Assembly (NCBI GenBank): GCA_002067405.1
Contig: MVRP01000104.1
Coordinates: 1-13,216, forward strand
Direction: 5' to 3'
From: Syntrophorhabdaceae bacterium PtaU1.Bin034
GTDB lineage: Bacteria; Desulfobacterota_G; Syntrophorhabdia; Syntrophorhabdales; WCHB1-27
DNA length: 13,216 nucleotides
How positions within the stretch are numbered: the stretch's first letter is position 1; each line of letters starts with the position of its first letter. Shown in pieces: positions 4,770 to 12,577 of the stretch. Under the pieces are notes generated by a model. The model was given only the letters and a program-made list of their open reading frames with translations, was not told the DNA's origin and ran no database searches. The translations under genes and the position numbers were made by a program.

Positions 4770-7700
4770 TCACTGGTCGATCTCCACGTCATATGCTTCG
4801 TGACCCTCCCACTCCTTCCGCGCACGAAACGTTACAACTTGTCCTTCACAAAGGGCCGTTCTACTACGGATGTCCTCCAAGCGCACGTAAAACTGACGTA
4901 CGCCACATCCGATATATCCATCCCCCTTCTGCCGGTCGAAGCTTTCAACCGTGCCCGACAGCCTTTCGTCTGGGTCCGAAACATCGATGACAGCCTGTCG
5001 TCTCTGAGTGGCACTTAATACGGACTCATCCTTTGCAGTGTCCTGTTCTTGAGATGTAGCTGCTTGCTCGTGCCGTCCACTGCCGCCGGTGCCGTTTTGC
5101 GGAAACCACCGATACCAAGGTGTGCGAAGACTTTCCTGTCTCTCGCTGGCGGTCATTTTGTCTCGCAACTCCACATATCCTGAAACCCCGTTATTCGCCT
5201 TGAGTTCCGGGTATCTGACATCGTGCTCCTGATCGGCATCGGGGAAGCGCAGCACGGTCCGGAGGTTCCTGATATGGTCAACGTCCTCCCAGTCGTCTCT
5301 ATGGAACCATTCCCGCAGTTTGTCATGGCCGGTCGTAATCCAACCGTTCTTCTTCACCGCCGTGACGTCTTGATAGGCCCCATCAGTTGTTCTTTCCTCA
5401 ATCCGCTCCACGTGTATTTTCACGCTGCCGAAACCGAATGCCTTTGCCCGGCCAAGCTTGTGCGCCAACTTTGGCGACAGTTCCAGACAATAGAGAAGGA
5501 GGCCCAGTTCCCATGCTTCAAGGTTCTCGAAGCATACGTCGAAGGTAAAAGTGTTCCCGGCCGATATCGGTTCTACGGAGGAGTTGTTTTTGGTTTGATT
5601 CACTTCTGGCCTGTTCCTGAGGTTACTTTCGACAATTCTATTCCCTCCATGATGATGAAGATAGAACTTCCGCCCGGGCACTTCGGACTTGTCGTCAGGC
5701 ACAGACCATGTCGGCCTAGGTCTTTCCTGAATGGGCAGCGTAAGGAATGGCCTTGCCCAATCCAACTCCTCCCGAAGCCATTTGGGGGTACCGGTGTGTT
5801 CGGCAAAACCGAAGCGAATTCTACCTTTATAACTTGTCGTTCCGAAAAGTCTGCAGGCGGGACAGAACCCTTCCAGATGGGTGGAGATCAGAGTACGCCA
5901 CGCCTCCGTGAGCAGCGAGGGCGCCATCTTCTTGAGTATTGTCGGCGGCTCTCCTTCGCACGGAATAAGCTTCCCGGAAAATGGCAACAGCTCTCCCAAT
6001 GGCTTCTCGTCTGAGATTCTCGATATGAAGACGGGAAGAATGTGTGTGGCCATGTTCTTGTCCAAATCTGCAATGAAGTATACCAGATCGCCGACGGTCA
6101 GTTTTCGGTTGGCCGTCTTTGTCAGATACGTTTCACTGATCCGCCCGTAGTTCTTGCTGATGTCATCGATGATGCTGTTGTACTGCCTTTCAACATCAGA
6201 CGGAACGGAGTAGGGTTCGCCGCAGGTGCCTTCAAAAACACGCTCGCACCTTTTAGGGATGGTATAGGTAGACCGTTCGAGGCTGAACCGGAGCACGGAA
6301 CGGGGAAAATACCGTTGGGAGTTTGGCGGTCGCCTCCAGTCCCTTCTGCTGTCGAAGTCATTATGGAGAATCGCAAGCGTCCTCACGTCCTCTTCTGATG
6401 GGGCCAGCTTACGGCTGGTTTTCTTGTTAGCTTTCAAGACCATGTTAAGCCCGGTGAACTTAAGGTAACCCGAATGCGCGCCATCCACGCCGTCTGGTAC
6501 GAGCCTGACGAGCATGTCGTTTGGGTTGGTTCCCTCCAGTTCGAAACTGATAGGTTTCGTTCCTGAAAGAATCGCGTCCTTCTCCTCGGGTCGGCTGTTG
6601 AGAAAGGTTCGATTGTCCCGGGCTATGTTTGCTGTCGTAAGATTCCAGTCAAGGGCTCCCTGGAGGTTCACAGACGGCACGCTTTCCCACCGCTCCTTGT
6701 TCTTCTGTGCCTCCGTAGGAATGGCGGAAGTCACAGCCGGGTCATCATATAGGGGAACTCGGTAGGCATTCTTTACCTGCTGAACAGCCAGTCCTCCATT
6801 CTGACCCCACACTATTATGCCGGGAACGAGTTCGGACGATTTCGCGCCCTTCTTCGGTTGTACCCGCCTGGTCAGATACTTCTCTTCGTCGAAGACCCGG
6901 AAGCAGCTATTGGTAAGGGCTTCGTATACACTACTGATCATGCCCCTTATCTCTGAGCCGGGGATCATAGGCTTACCGGCTACAGAAAAAAACTTACACA
7001 TTTTATGCCCTGTAGCATCCGTTTGAATCCCTTCTGAATCCGGAATGATAAGGGGTGTGAGCGTTTTAAGAGTGCAGGTGATTCTCCCCGTGATGCGACC
7101 TTGGCGGAACCTGTCGTGACCCGTGAGCCTGGACACCCGGTCGACCTTGTCGTAGGGCTTTATGAAGACGTGAGGGAAGAAGTATTCTCCCTCGGCGGCA
7201 GAGGGCAGATCGGGAGGTGCACTGTAGTTATAAGGAGGGACCTCGTTAACCCCATCAACTCTTTCTTCTGCAGGTGGAAGGGAGAGCCCTTGGGGCAAGC
7301 CATCGATGGTGACATCCTTGATCCAGCCATAACCCGAACCCGTCTTTCCGCCAACAGGATAGAGACCACGTTTCACGTCGGCGAGGGCATCAATAATATC
7401 CTTAACATATGGTGGGGTGGGGCCGTCGTGACCCGTTTCGAACAGATCGGAGCGGACCCAAATGAGACCTTTCATACGAAGCGGATTCGTGGGACTCGCC
7501 GCAAGCGCATAGGTATCGAACTTCATGTTCTCTTCGGCGCCTCCGTGGAAGCGATCAATGGCCACATGATCGAGATGCTTCCTTGTCCAGGCACCTACCG
7601 GCATGAGGTCCTCAAAGCGAATCTTGCCTGCCTCCTGTTCCTTTCCGAAAACGGCGCAGAGCCTGCACCTGCAATCTTCGTGATCCCGCGTCAGGTTGCC

Positions 7701-8738
7701 ATGCCTCTTCCCCAGCGCTGTCCTCACGATCCCTCGGAATGTCTCCCCTTTCACGGCGGGAATGGACTCCGTTGTATTTGTCTCCCCGTTGTACCGCCTC
7801 TTTTCATAGGCTATGTTGTCAAAACCGATACGCTCGTCACCTTCGACCCCGAGCAGGGCGGCTATGGGGTCGGCGAGAAGGAGGGGGGAAGAAAAATCGA
7901 CAGTACACACCAGTTTCTTCCAGAGGGGCTCGCGGACAGAGGACGGCAATGCATCCCTCTCCAAACCGGCCGGCAGGCCAACGTCGCCTTTTCCACCTTT
8001 GTCAATGGAGAGCCGCTTAACCGTTTTGTCAGCCGCATCGCGAAGCCCATACGCGGCGAGATATGATTTACGACCCTCGGCGGTACTCAGGTTCCATTTA
8101 TGTATAGACAGGCCTAACAGGGAAAACCGGCCCTTTCCTGTAGCTGCAGCACCGCCCAACCAGGCCGTGCCTTTTGTCCAGGAGCCGATCACTGCGGCCA
8201 ACTCGGAAGGGAAAGACTTGCTGCCGCGGAAACGCAGTACAAAAGGGAATTCTATACCTTCCGGACCGACCTCCATATCGAAAAGAGCGCCCTTGTCCAC
8301 CGTGCCGGTATACGGATTAAGACGTATCCTCTGACGAATCTCCGGAGCTTCCCTGTATGAGCTTATGGTATCCATAACCGTGATCTGCCGCATGACCTTG
8401 CAGACAGGGCATTCGCAAGGCCTTTCCCTGCCCACTTCGACCCTGCATCCGGCCCCGAAGGCGACTCTCAGATCCCTCCTGAGTGCACCCCGGAACACGG
8501 AACGGGGAACCCGGTAATGGCCGTCCTTACCAAGCAGGATGGAAAGGTCCGTATGCCCGCCCGCCCCCGCCTTCGTCCCGAAGAAAAAGCCGGTCTCGGC
8601 CTTCAGCTGTCCCGTAATAATCCATTCATAGACCTTGTGGTCGGGGTCGCTGTCAGTTGAGATGACGATAGAAGCAGGTTGCTCTCGACCCGTTCCGCCG
8701 TAGTATTCCGCATCTCCCAGCAAACGCTGCCGTCGCAT
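4770..8738 (-). CDS. cas7-11: Cas7-11 (gRAMP) type III-E effector, C-terminal part: Cas7.2-Cas7.3-Cas7.4 plus cold-shock domain
   Basis: RNA-guided, RNA-cleaving CRISPR effector module of 1322 residues from ATG 8738. The open frame extends to 8819, but homology starts at RRQRLLGDAEYYG, just after this ATG. By comparison from memory with D. ishimotonii Cas7-11, D64 (GHTDLS) corresponds to catalytic D429 of Cas7.2 and D307 (GFDNIAY) to D654 of Cas7.3. Zinc-finger cysteines typical of the Cas7 repeats are at 108/110/113 (CECPVC), 356/358/361 (CRCRLC) and 959/962 (CPAC). RAMP glycine loops include TGKGRF, GGKTGSGYGW and LGRAKAFGFGSV. Cas7.4 carries a long insertion (about 614-958), as in the family. 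A polar linker (about 1214-1260) leads to a cold-shock domain (1261-1322) absent from the D. ishimotonii protein. The N-terminal modules lie in the preceding ORF, one frame away. In the joined numbering the protein has about 1674 residues. Confidence 0.93.
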   Translation of the reverse strand: MRRQRLLGDAEYYGGTGREQPASIVISTDSDPDHKVYEWIITGQLKAETGFFFGTKAGAGGHTDLSILLGKDGHYRVPRSVFRGALRRDLRVAFGAGCRVEVGRERPCECPVCKVMRQITVMDTISSYREAPEIRQRIRLNPYTGTVDKGALFDMEVGPEGIEFPFVLRFRGSKSFPSELAAVIGSWTKGTAWLGGAAATGKGRFSLLGLSIHKWNLSTAEGRKSYLAAYGLRDAADKTVKRLSIDKGGKGDVGLPAGLERDALPSSVREPLWKKLVCTVDFSSPLLLADPIAALLGVEGDERIGFDNIAYEKRRYNGETNTTESIPAVKGETFRGIVRTALGKRHGNLTRDHEDCRCRLCAVFGKEQEAGKIRFEDLMPVGAWTRKHLDHVAIDRFHGGAEENMKFDTYALAASPTNPLRMKGLIWVRSDLFETGHDGPTPPYVKDIIDALADVKRGLYPVGGKTGSGYGWIKDVTIDGLPQGLSLPPAEERVDGVNEVPPYNYSAPPDLPSAAEGEYFFPHVFIKPYDKVDRVSRLTGHDRFRQGRITGRITCTLKTLTPLIIPDSEGIQTDATGHKMCKFFSVAGKPMIPGSEIRGMISSVYEALTNSCFRVFDEEKYLTRRVQPKKGAKSSELVPGIIVWGQNGGLAVQQVKNAYRVPLYDDPAVTSAIPTEAQKNKERWESVPSVNLQGALDWNLTTANIARDNRTFLNSRPEEKDAILSGTKPISFELEGTNPNDMLVRLVPDGVDGAHSGYLKFTGLNMVLKANKKTSRKLAPSEEDVRTLAILHNDFDSRRDWRRPPNSQRYFPRSVLRFSLERSTYTIPKRCERVFEGTCGEPYSVPSDVERQYNSIIDDISKNYGRISETYLTKTANRKLTVGDLVYFIADLDKNMATHILPVFISRISDEKPLGELLPFSGKLIPCEGEPPTILKKMAPSLLTEAWRTLISTHLEGFCPACRLFGTTSYKGRIRFGFAEHTGTPKWLREELDWARPFLTLPIQERPRPTWSVPDDKSEVPGRKFYLHHHGGNRIVESNLRNRPEVNQTKNNSSVEPISAGNTFTFDVCFENLEAWELGLLLYCLELSPKLAHKLGRAKAFGFGSVKIHVERIEERTTDGAYQDVTAVKKNGWITTGHDKLREWFHRDDWEDVDHIRNLRTVLRFPDADQEHDVRYPELKANNGVSGYVELRDKMTASERQESLRTPWYRWFPQNGTGGSGRHEQAATSQEQDTAKDESVLSATQRRQAVIDVSDPDERLSGTVESFDRQKGDGYIGCGVRQFYVRLEDIRSRTALCEGQVVTFRARKEWEGHEAYDVEIDQ
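4773..4958 (-). other. Cold-shock domain at the Cas7-11 C-terminus
   Basis: The last 62 codons read as an OB-fold cold-shock domain: SGTVESFDRQKGDGYIG corresponds to CspA GxVKWFNxxKGFGFI (RNP1 region), QFYVRLEDI to the RNP2 VFVHFSAI, EGQVVTFRA to EGQxVxFxV, and GHEAYDVEI to the last strand GPxAxNV. Some aromatic RNA-stacking residues of CspA are replaced (KGDGYI for KGFGFI). The domain follows the end of the Cas7.4 homology (TPWYRWFPQN) and a Gly/Ser/Gln-rich linker. Confidence 0.85.
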
Positions 8739-8754
8739 CTGCCTACCCTTGGGA
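8736..8754 (-). other. Frame break / possible recoding or re-initiation site in cas7-11
   Basis: On the - strand the first frame reads GTT TCC CAA GGG TAG, and four bases after the stop the second frame has ATG (8738). The SD-like AAGGGTAGG overlaps the stop and ends 4 nt before this ATG. A +1 shift at TCC-C would give VSKGRQMRR, which matches D. ishimotonii Cas7-11 (SKDMSGGLKITRR from memory). Loss of one C from CCC has the same effect. Sequencing error, real indel, programmed shift and stop-start coupling all remain open. Confidence 0.7.
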
Positions 8755-9795
8755 AACATCGTACAGGGCATTTCCCAATGCCTTGCACAGAGCAGGCCAA
8801 GAGGCAGCATCATCTGCACGCAACACCCCCTTGAGATAGGTTCTGAGCGGTGTCTTGTCGACGATGGTCACATCCCACGTATGGTGGTCCCTGTCGTCAT
8901 GACCGGCAGGGAGTTTATCGAGGATGGTCGGACCTTTCGATCCCATCGATCTCATGGCATCCGCCAGCCCCCTCACTTTCTCCGCTTTTTTTGCATCGTC
9001 GAAAGCGGTCACGATGATCTTCGCGTGTTCCGTCATATCCACCGACAGGCTTTTAGGCAGGGGCCTGGCCGGTTTGGGTGCCATTTCGATCTTGCATAAA
9101 GCCCCGCAAAGCCTGTCGACGAACCGGAGGGAGCCTTCGAGCAAGCTCTTGACTTTCTCCTGCCATGGGCCGGTGTAGTGGATAACAATTTGGCCGGTGT
9201 AAACGCCGAGGTCTTCGTGGCTTATCTCCCATACTTTGAAATAATCGTGAGCCTTTGCCGTCTGGAAATCAACGCGGTTCAAGGTCCTTTCAACGGCGAC
9301 TTCCTTGAGATCAAGCAGGGGAGGCGGATCAGGAAGGCTGAGGTTGCCGAAGCGGATGTGATAACTTTTGTCGGGATAGCCGTTTTGGCTCTCTGCCTTC
9401 TTCTCTGCTTGATCTCTGTCTCCGAGGAAGATGCAGAAGGGACAATAGTCAGGTGCGCTGCATGCGCCTTCTTTTTCGGCCCAGATATATGTGGGCCTCT
9501 TTCGCATGTACTCTGGTTTCACCCCTCCAGAAAGGAATTGCCCTTTGCAGCAATGCTGACCATCCCAGACGCCGCCGGAAAGGCTGAGCAGTTCCTCAGC
9601 CGCGCGGATTGCCGCGGACCGGAGAAGGGTTCCCGTGATATAGGGCCTGCCTTTCTTATCGTTTTTTTTCCTGTGCCATCGGGCAAAAGATTGTCCCCTC
9701 AGGTACCTTTCAGCAGAACGCCTGTCTTCGTTGGCGTACCATTCAACGACACGATAAGGCTCCAAAAAGGTGAGTGTGACTGGAATGCTTTCCAT
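8743..9795 (-). CDS. cas7-11: Cas7-11 (gRAMP) type III-E effector, N-terminal part: Cas7.1-Cas11
   Basis: A 350-residue protein corresponding to the first two modules of Cas7-11. Cas7.1 spans about 1-240. LRGQSFARWHRKKND holds H41, equivalent to the pre-crRNA-processing H43 of D. ishimotonii Cas7-11, and GRPYITGTLLRSAAIRAAEE follows as in the family. Zinc ligand candidates are C82/C83 and C118/C121 (CPFC), and NRVDFQTAKAHDYFK is the conserved thumb region. The Cas11-like helical module spans about 250-345 and ends KALGNALYDVS. A frame break follows at once, and the remaining modules continue in the +1 frame from about 8752. ATG 9795 is chosen because its homology begins at the family N-terminus; the only Shine-Dalgarno is the poor GGGGGT about 8 nt upstream. 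A TTGACA lies at 9814-9819 on this strand, but no -10 box stands at the right distance. First gene of the CRISPR locus; two lipoprotein genes lie upstream on the same strand. Confidence 0.93.
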   Translation of the reverse strand: MESIPVTLTFLEPYRVVEWYANEDRRSAERYLRGQSFARWHRKKNDKKGRPYITGTLLRSAAIRAAEELLSLSGGVWDGQHCCKGQFLSGGVKPEYMRKRPTYIWAEKEGACSAPDYCPFCIFLGDRDQAEKKAESQNGYPDKSYHIRFGNLSLPDPPPLLDLKEVAVERTLNRVDFQTAKAHDYFKVWEISHEDLGVYTGQIVIHYTGPWQEKVKSLLEGSLRFVDRLCGALCKIEMAPKPARPLPKSLSVDMTEHAKIIVTAFDDAKKAEKVRGLADAMRSMGSKGPTILDKLPAGHDDRDHHTWDVTIVDKTPLRTYLKGVLRADDAASWPALCKALGNALYDVSQG

Positions 9796-10048
9796 GGTCT
9801 GTTACCCCCGCTTTGTCAAGATTTTTTGATTTTGATGTCGTACATGTCTGCGTGCAACAGCTTGTGCGTCAGTCAGCTTCCAGTTCGGCATGGTCGCGGG
9901 TTGGTCAAATATTCGCGTCAGTTACACGCATGTCGTGCGCACCAAGGAGTTCCGTACTCAGCACAGTAATGATGGTTTCGGTTCCTTCGGTCCCTGGGGG
10001 CGATGAAATGCTTGTATCACGGTTCTTTCTTACCGCCTTCCGCAGCAT
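9796..10048 (-). promoter_or_regulatory. Intergenic region upstream of cas7-11
   Basis: A 253-nt gap between the FlgT-like lipoprotein stop and the cas7-11 start. It contains an AT-rich stretch (about 9820-9837) and a TTGACA on the - strand (9814-9819) without a matching -10 box. I see no RNA gene, repeat or clear terminator. If cas7-11 has its own promoter it is probably here. Confidence 0.35.
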
Positions 10049-11302
10049 TCATTTTTTGAGATATACCACATCTGTTGTGGAGAATGTGCCACCCTTCCCT
10101 AATTTAGCCAAGGCAGCATCAACCCCGAACAATTCATAAACCTCTATCTCACCCTTGTAACTGCCTTTTACTTGTCCGAGGGGCAAGTGGGTGGTTTTAT
10201 CAAAAACTTGATTACCTTTTGAGTAGACCTCCAGCACATCCCCCTTCTCTATGCCGGATAACCGGCCGGCATTCAGAATGATTCTGTCCTTCTCAATAGA
10301 GGCAATCCGTGCACTCCAGTCCAGGGATCCAACGATCTTTGCTGTATCATCTCCAATCATTCCTATGGCAAGCCCTATTGCTCTTGATGCCGCTTCGTCG
10401 CTATCCCCGGCCCTTAAAGGGACAACGGGCGTGTGGGCCGACAACTGGCGAAGAAGGACCTTGGTATCCGTGTTAAAGATGGCAGCAGATAGCCGGAATT
10501 TTGATTCATCGTCTTTGTCAGGGCCCGGAGAGGCATCAGGGGAAGCGGCAAGGGTGGTCTTTATTACTGCGTGAATACCGTGGAGTTCGAGCATATCCAT
10601 TACTTTGGTTATGGAAAGGTCATCTGTGAGGCTCATTGCGGATGGATCCACAGGGATAACAGTACCGGTCCGTTCGAGGGATGACATGAGCTTTCTCGTT
10701 GCCAACTCAGCAAGGTGAAGTTCTTTACAGTTCGTCTCGTCTATGACAGGCAGGACGAGAATGCGCCTCTTTAATTTTGAATCTCTGGGAACGATCCTGG
10801 CCTGGGGTAAGGACGTTGCGTAAAGGGAGGCGGGCACAGTCGGCGTCTGAGCAGCGGGGACCGCCTGAGAAATTTGAGGAACCGGACTGTTTTTCTTAAG
10901 TTCGGCCTCAAGTTTTGCCATGCGACGTTCGAGTTCCTCACGCTCCTTTTTATCCGTTCCCGCGGTAATCGATTCAAAAATGCCAGGGGAGTATTCGTCC
11001 TTTCGGATCCAGAGGTACTCCGGTTCATAAGGAGTGAGCTGAAATCGTCGGTTCCTTGCATATATGTATTCAACACCGTCGACGAGTTTGACATCACCGG
11101 GTTTCGGCTCAGCTTCCTGGACCTTCTCACCTTTTTCTGCTTCCTGGACATCCGCTAATTTCTTCTGACCGAAAGGGAAGCTGCACGAGGCGAGGGGTAA
11201 CGCCAGAGCGAGGACGAAAAACAAAGTGCAGATAAAAAACCATCTTTCACGATGTAAAGACTCAGACTTTTGCATGCTTGACCAAAACGATAATCTGTCC
11301 AT
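10049..11302 (-). CDS. Lipoprotein with CsgG/FlgT-like domains
   Basis: A 417-residue exported lipoprotein. The N-terminus has a hydrophobic signal segment and lipobox LASC with Cys at residue 40. A charged, Pro/Gln-rich region and a short coiled-coil-like stretch (KKEREELERRMAKLEAELKK) follow. The middle, starting RRILVLPVIDETNCKELH, resembles the CsgG-like fold of envelope lipoproteins that begin with an ILVLPF-type strand. The C-terminal part (IILNAGRLSGIEKGDVLEVY and the last approximately 80 residues) resembles the C-terminal domain of the flagellar assembly protein FlgT. ATG 11302 is chosen over the longer ORF because a GGAGGGAGGAGG run lies about 10 nt upstream and the signal peptide begins just after it. 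It lies 31 nt behind the glycine-zipper lipoprotein and is probably co-transcribed with it. The exact function is unknown; no CRISPR role is expected. Confidence 0.75.
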   Translation of the reverse strand: MDRLSFWSSMQKSESLHRERWFFICTLFFVLALALPLASCSFPFGQKKLADVQEAEKGEKVQEAEPKPGDVKLVDGVEYIYARNRRFQLTPYEPEYLWIRKDEYSPGIFESITAGTDKKEREELERRMAKLEAELKKNSPVPQISQAVPAAQTPTVPASLYATSLPQARIVPRDSKLKRRILVLPVIDETNCKELHLAELATRKLMSSLERTGTVIPVDPSAMSLTDDLSITKVMDMLELHGIHAVIKTTLAASPDASPGPDKDDESKFRLSAAIFNTDTKVLLRQLSAHTPVVPLRAGDSDEAASRAIGLAIGMIGDDTAKIVGSLDWSARIASIEKDRIILNAGRLSGIEKGDVLEVYSKGNQVFDKTTHLPLGQVKGSYKGEIEVYELFGVDAALAKLGKGGTFSTTDVVYLKK

Positions 11303-11333
11303 GGATTTCGAACCTCCTCCCTCCTTCTCTTCG

Positions 11334-12068
11334 CTACCCCGGATGACGGTCCCAGTGTCTTTCGTGTTCCCATCTCTCCCAATTTTTTTGCAGCTCGTTG
11401 TGGGGTATCGAACGGCTCCCTGAGGGAACCCTCCGATACCCATCCGGAAGTGTTGTGAGAGAACGAGGTACCTGGACGGGAGGCATGTATGCCCAAGGAC
11501 CGTTGTAGGAGGAGGACCGATACCAGTTGTTTCTGTAAGGACGATACCAATAGCCCCGATAGAAAAAGACATCCACCCCGATGTAGGGAATGAAGTAGAC
11601 ATATGTTCCCGGTACGGGAACTACAGCAGGAGGAGCGGAGACTGCGTAGGGCGGAGGAGACGGAACATTCGTAGTACCCTGCGTGTCTGCTTGACCGGGG
11701 TTTATGGGTGTCCACACTCTATGGGAAGGGACCCATTTCCCATCGACCCACCTTCCGGGAACCTCCACCCATTGGCCAGGAGGGGTCTCTTCAGCAGTTG
11801 GTGGCGTTACCTGCGACGGTCCTGTTGCTTGTGCCATTTCCAGTTTCTTCCGGTTTTGGCTCTGGTCAACAGCGTCTCCTGCAACAGCACCGACGAGCGC
11901 GCCGCCTGCAGCACCTATCAGGGTGCCTGCCGTATTACGTCCGATTGCCTGCCCCGCCAGTGCACCCCCGACTGCACCAATGGCAGCGCCTTTCTGTGTA
12001 TTGTATCCTTCCAAAGCACAGGAACAGGCAAAAAGAATAACAAGGATAGTTAGCCCGCTCTTTTTCAT
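11334..12068 (-). CDS. Glycine-zipper lipoprotein (YMGG-like)
   Basis: A 244-residue envelope protein. The signal peptide MKKSGLTILVILFACSC ends in a lipobox with Cys15 or Cys17 as the likely lipidated residue. Residues about 25-66 form a glycine zipper (GAVGGALAGQAIGRN, GAAGGALVGAVAGDA), a membrane-inserting pattern of OmpA/YMGG-type proteins. Next is a WVEVPGRWVDGKWVP segment, a Trp-Pro-Gly repeat typical of secreted proteins, then a Tyr-rich tail (VFFYRGYWYRPYRNNWYRS, YNGPWAYMPP), as in small conserved deltaproteobacterial lipoproteins. ATG 12068 is chosen because GGAGGAA lies directly upstream (12071-12077) and the signal peptide starts here; the frame is open further upstream but without homology. 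Structural or cell-envelope role inferred; no enzyme motif. Confidence 0.8.
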   Translation of the reverse strand: MKKSGLTILVILFACSCALEGYNTQKGAAIGAVGGALAGQAIGRNTAGTLIGAAGGALVGAVAGDAVDQSQNRKKLEMAQATGPSQVTPPTAEETPPGQWVEVPGRWVDGKWVPSHRVWTPINPGQADTQGTTNVPSPPPYAVSAPPAVVPVPGTYVYFIPYIGVDVFFYRGYWYRPYRNNWYRSSSYNGPWAYMPPVQVPRSLTTLPDGYRRVPSGSRSIPHNELQKNWERWEHERHWDRHPG

Positions 12069-12577
12069 TATTCCTCCAAAAAAACAAAATCTTCGCATTC
12101 TATAGCCGCTCCTCCCCCACAACACACCTGATGTAAGATAAGTCGAAGATAAGGAGGAAAAGGTTTCAAGGGATCTGCAGGTCCGCATGCGCAGGATGAT
12201 CAAGCGAGAATCTGCCTGTCGTATTCAAGGAAACCATGCAAGAAACACGAAAAATAGCGGTCAGTTGCGGGAGTATTACCAAGTCATAAGAAACCGATCC
12301 GGCTCTGTGCATCGGAAAGATGCGTAGCGAAACACACGATTTTCAAGGGTGGCTCCGGCCACCGCAGGCCACGCAAAAATACGGGTTACAGAGCGGAACC
12401 CAAGATTATACTTGGGTGTGAGAGATACGATACCTTCTTGAGACAGCTCTCGCCATCGGTTCTCTTGAAATGCCACTACACCGTCAAGTCTTTCAAAAGT
12501 GTAATGCTCGTGAAAGGGTTCAGTAACCGTTCCCATTTTATAATCGACTCTTGAGAATGAGAGAGGAGATAAAGACA
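12069..12577. promoter_or_regulatory. Divergent intergenic region
   Basis: About 500 nt separate the - strand lipoprotein from the + strand PepSY gene, so promoters for both must lie here. A hairpin, GGTGGC-TCCG-GCCACC, occurs at 12348-12363 without a T-run on either strand. A - strand frame (12276-12536) is open for 86 codons but lacks a Shine-Dalgarno and resembles nothing known. TAGAAT on the - strand (12097-12102) is a weak -10 candidate for the lipoprotein pair. Confidence 0.4.
12539..12544 (+). promoter_or_regulatory. -10 box of the PepSY gene
   Basis: An exact TATAAT stands 33 nt before the ATG and about 16 nt before the Shine-Dalgarno, giving a short 5' leader starting near 12551. 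The -35 region is poor, so an activator or another sigma factor may be needed. Confidence 0.4.

Noticed and set aside
5223..8334. Long + strand open frames opposite cas7-11 (for example 5223-6014, 7101-8066 and 7813-8334)
   Set aside because: They are antisense to strongly conserved Cas7-11 sequence, lack good ribosome-binding sites and resemble no protein family; they follow from codon bias of the real gene.
9814..9819. TTGACA upstream of cas7-11 as its promoter
   Set aside because: At 16-18 nt spacing the sequence is CATGGA-like, over the start codon, with no match to a -10 box.
9178..9969. A 263-codon + strand frame opposite the cas7-11 5' end
   Set aside because: It overlaps the conserved Cas7.1 region on the other strand and its product has no recognisable domain.
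10049..12068. The two lipoproteins as CRISPR accessory genes
   Set aside because: They are typical envelope lipoproteins with their own ribosome-binding sites, separated from cas7-11 by about 250 nt; nothing ties them to type III-E biology beyond shared strand.
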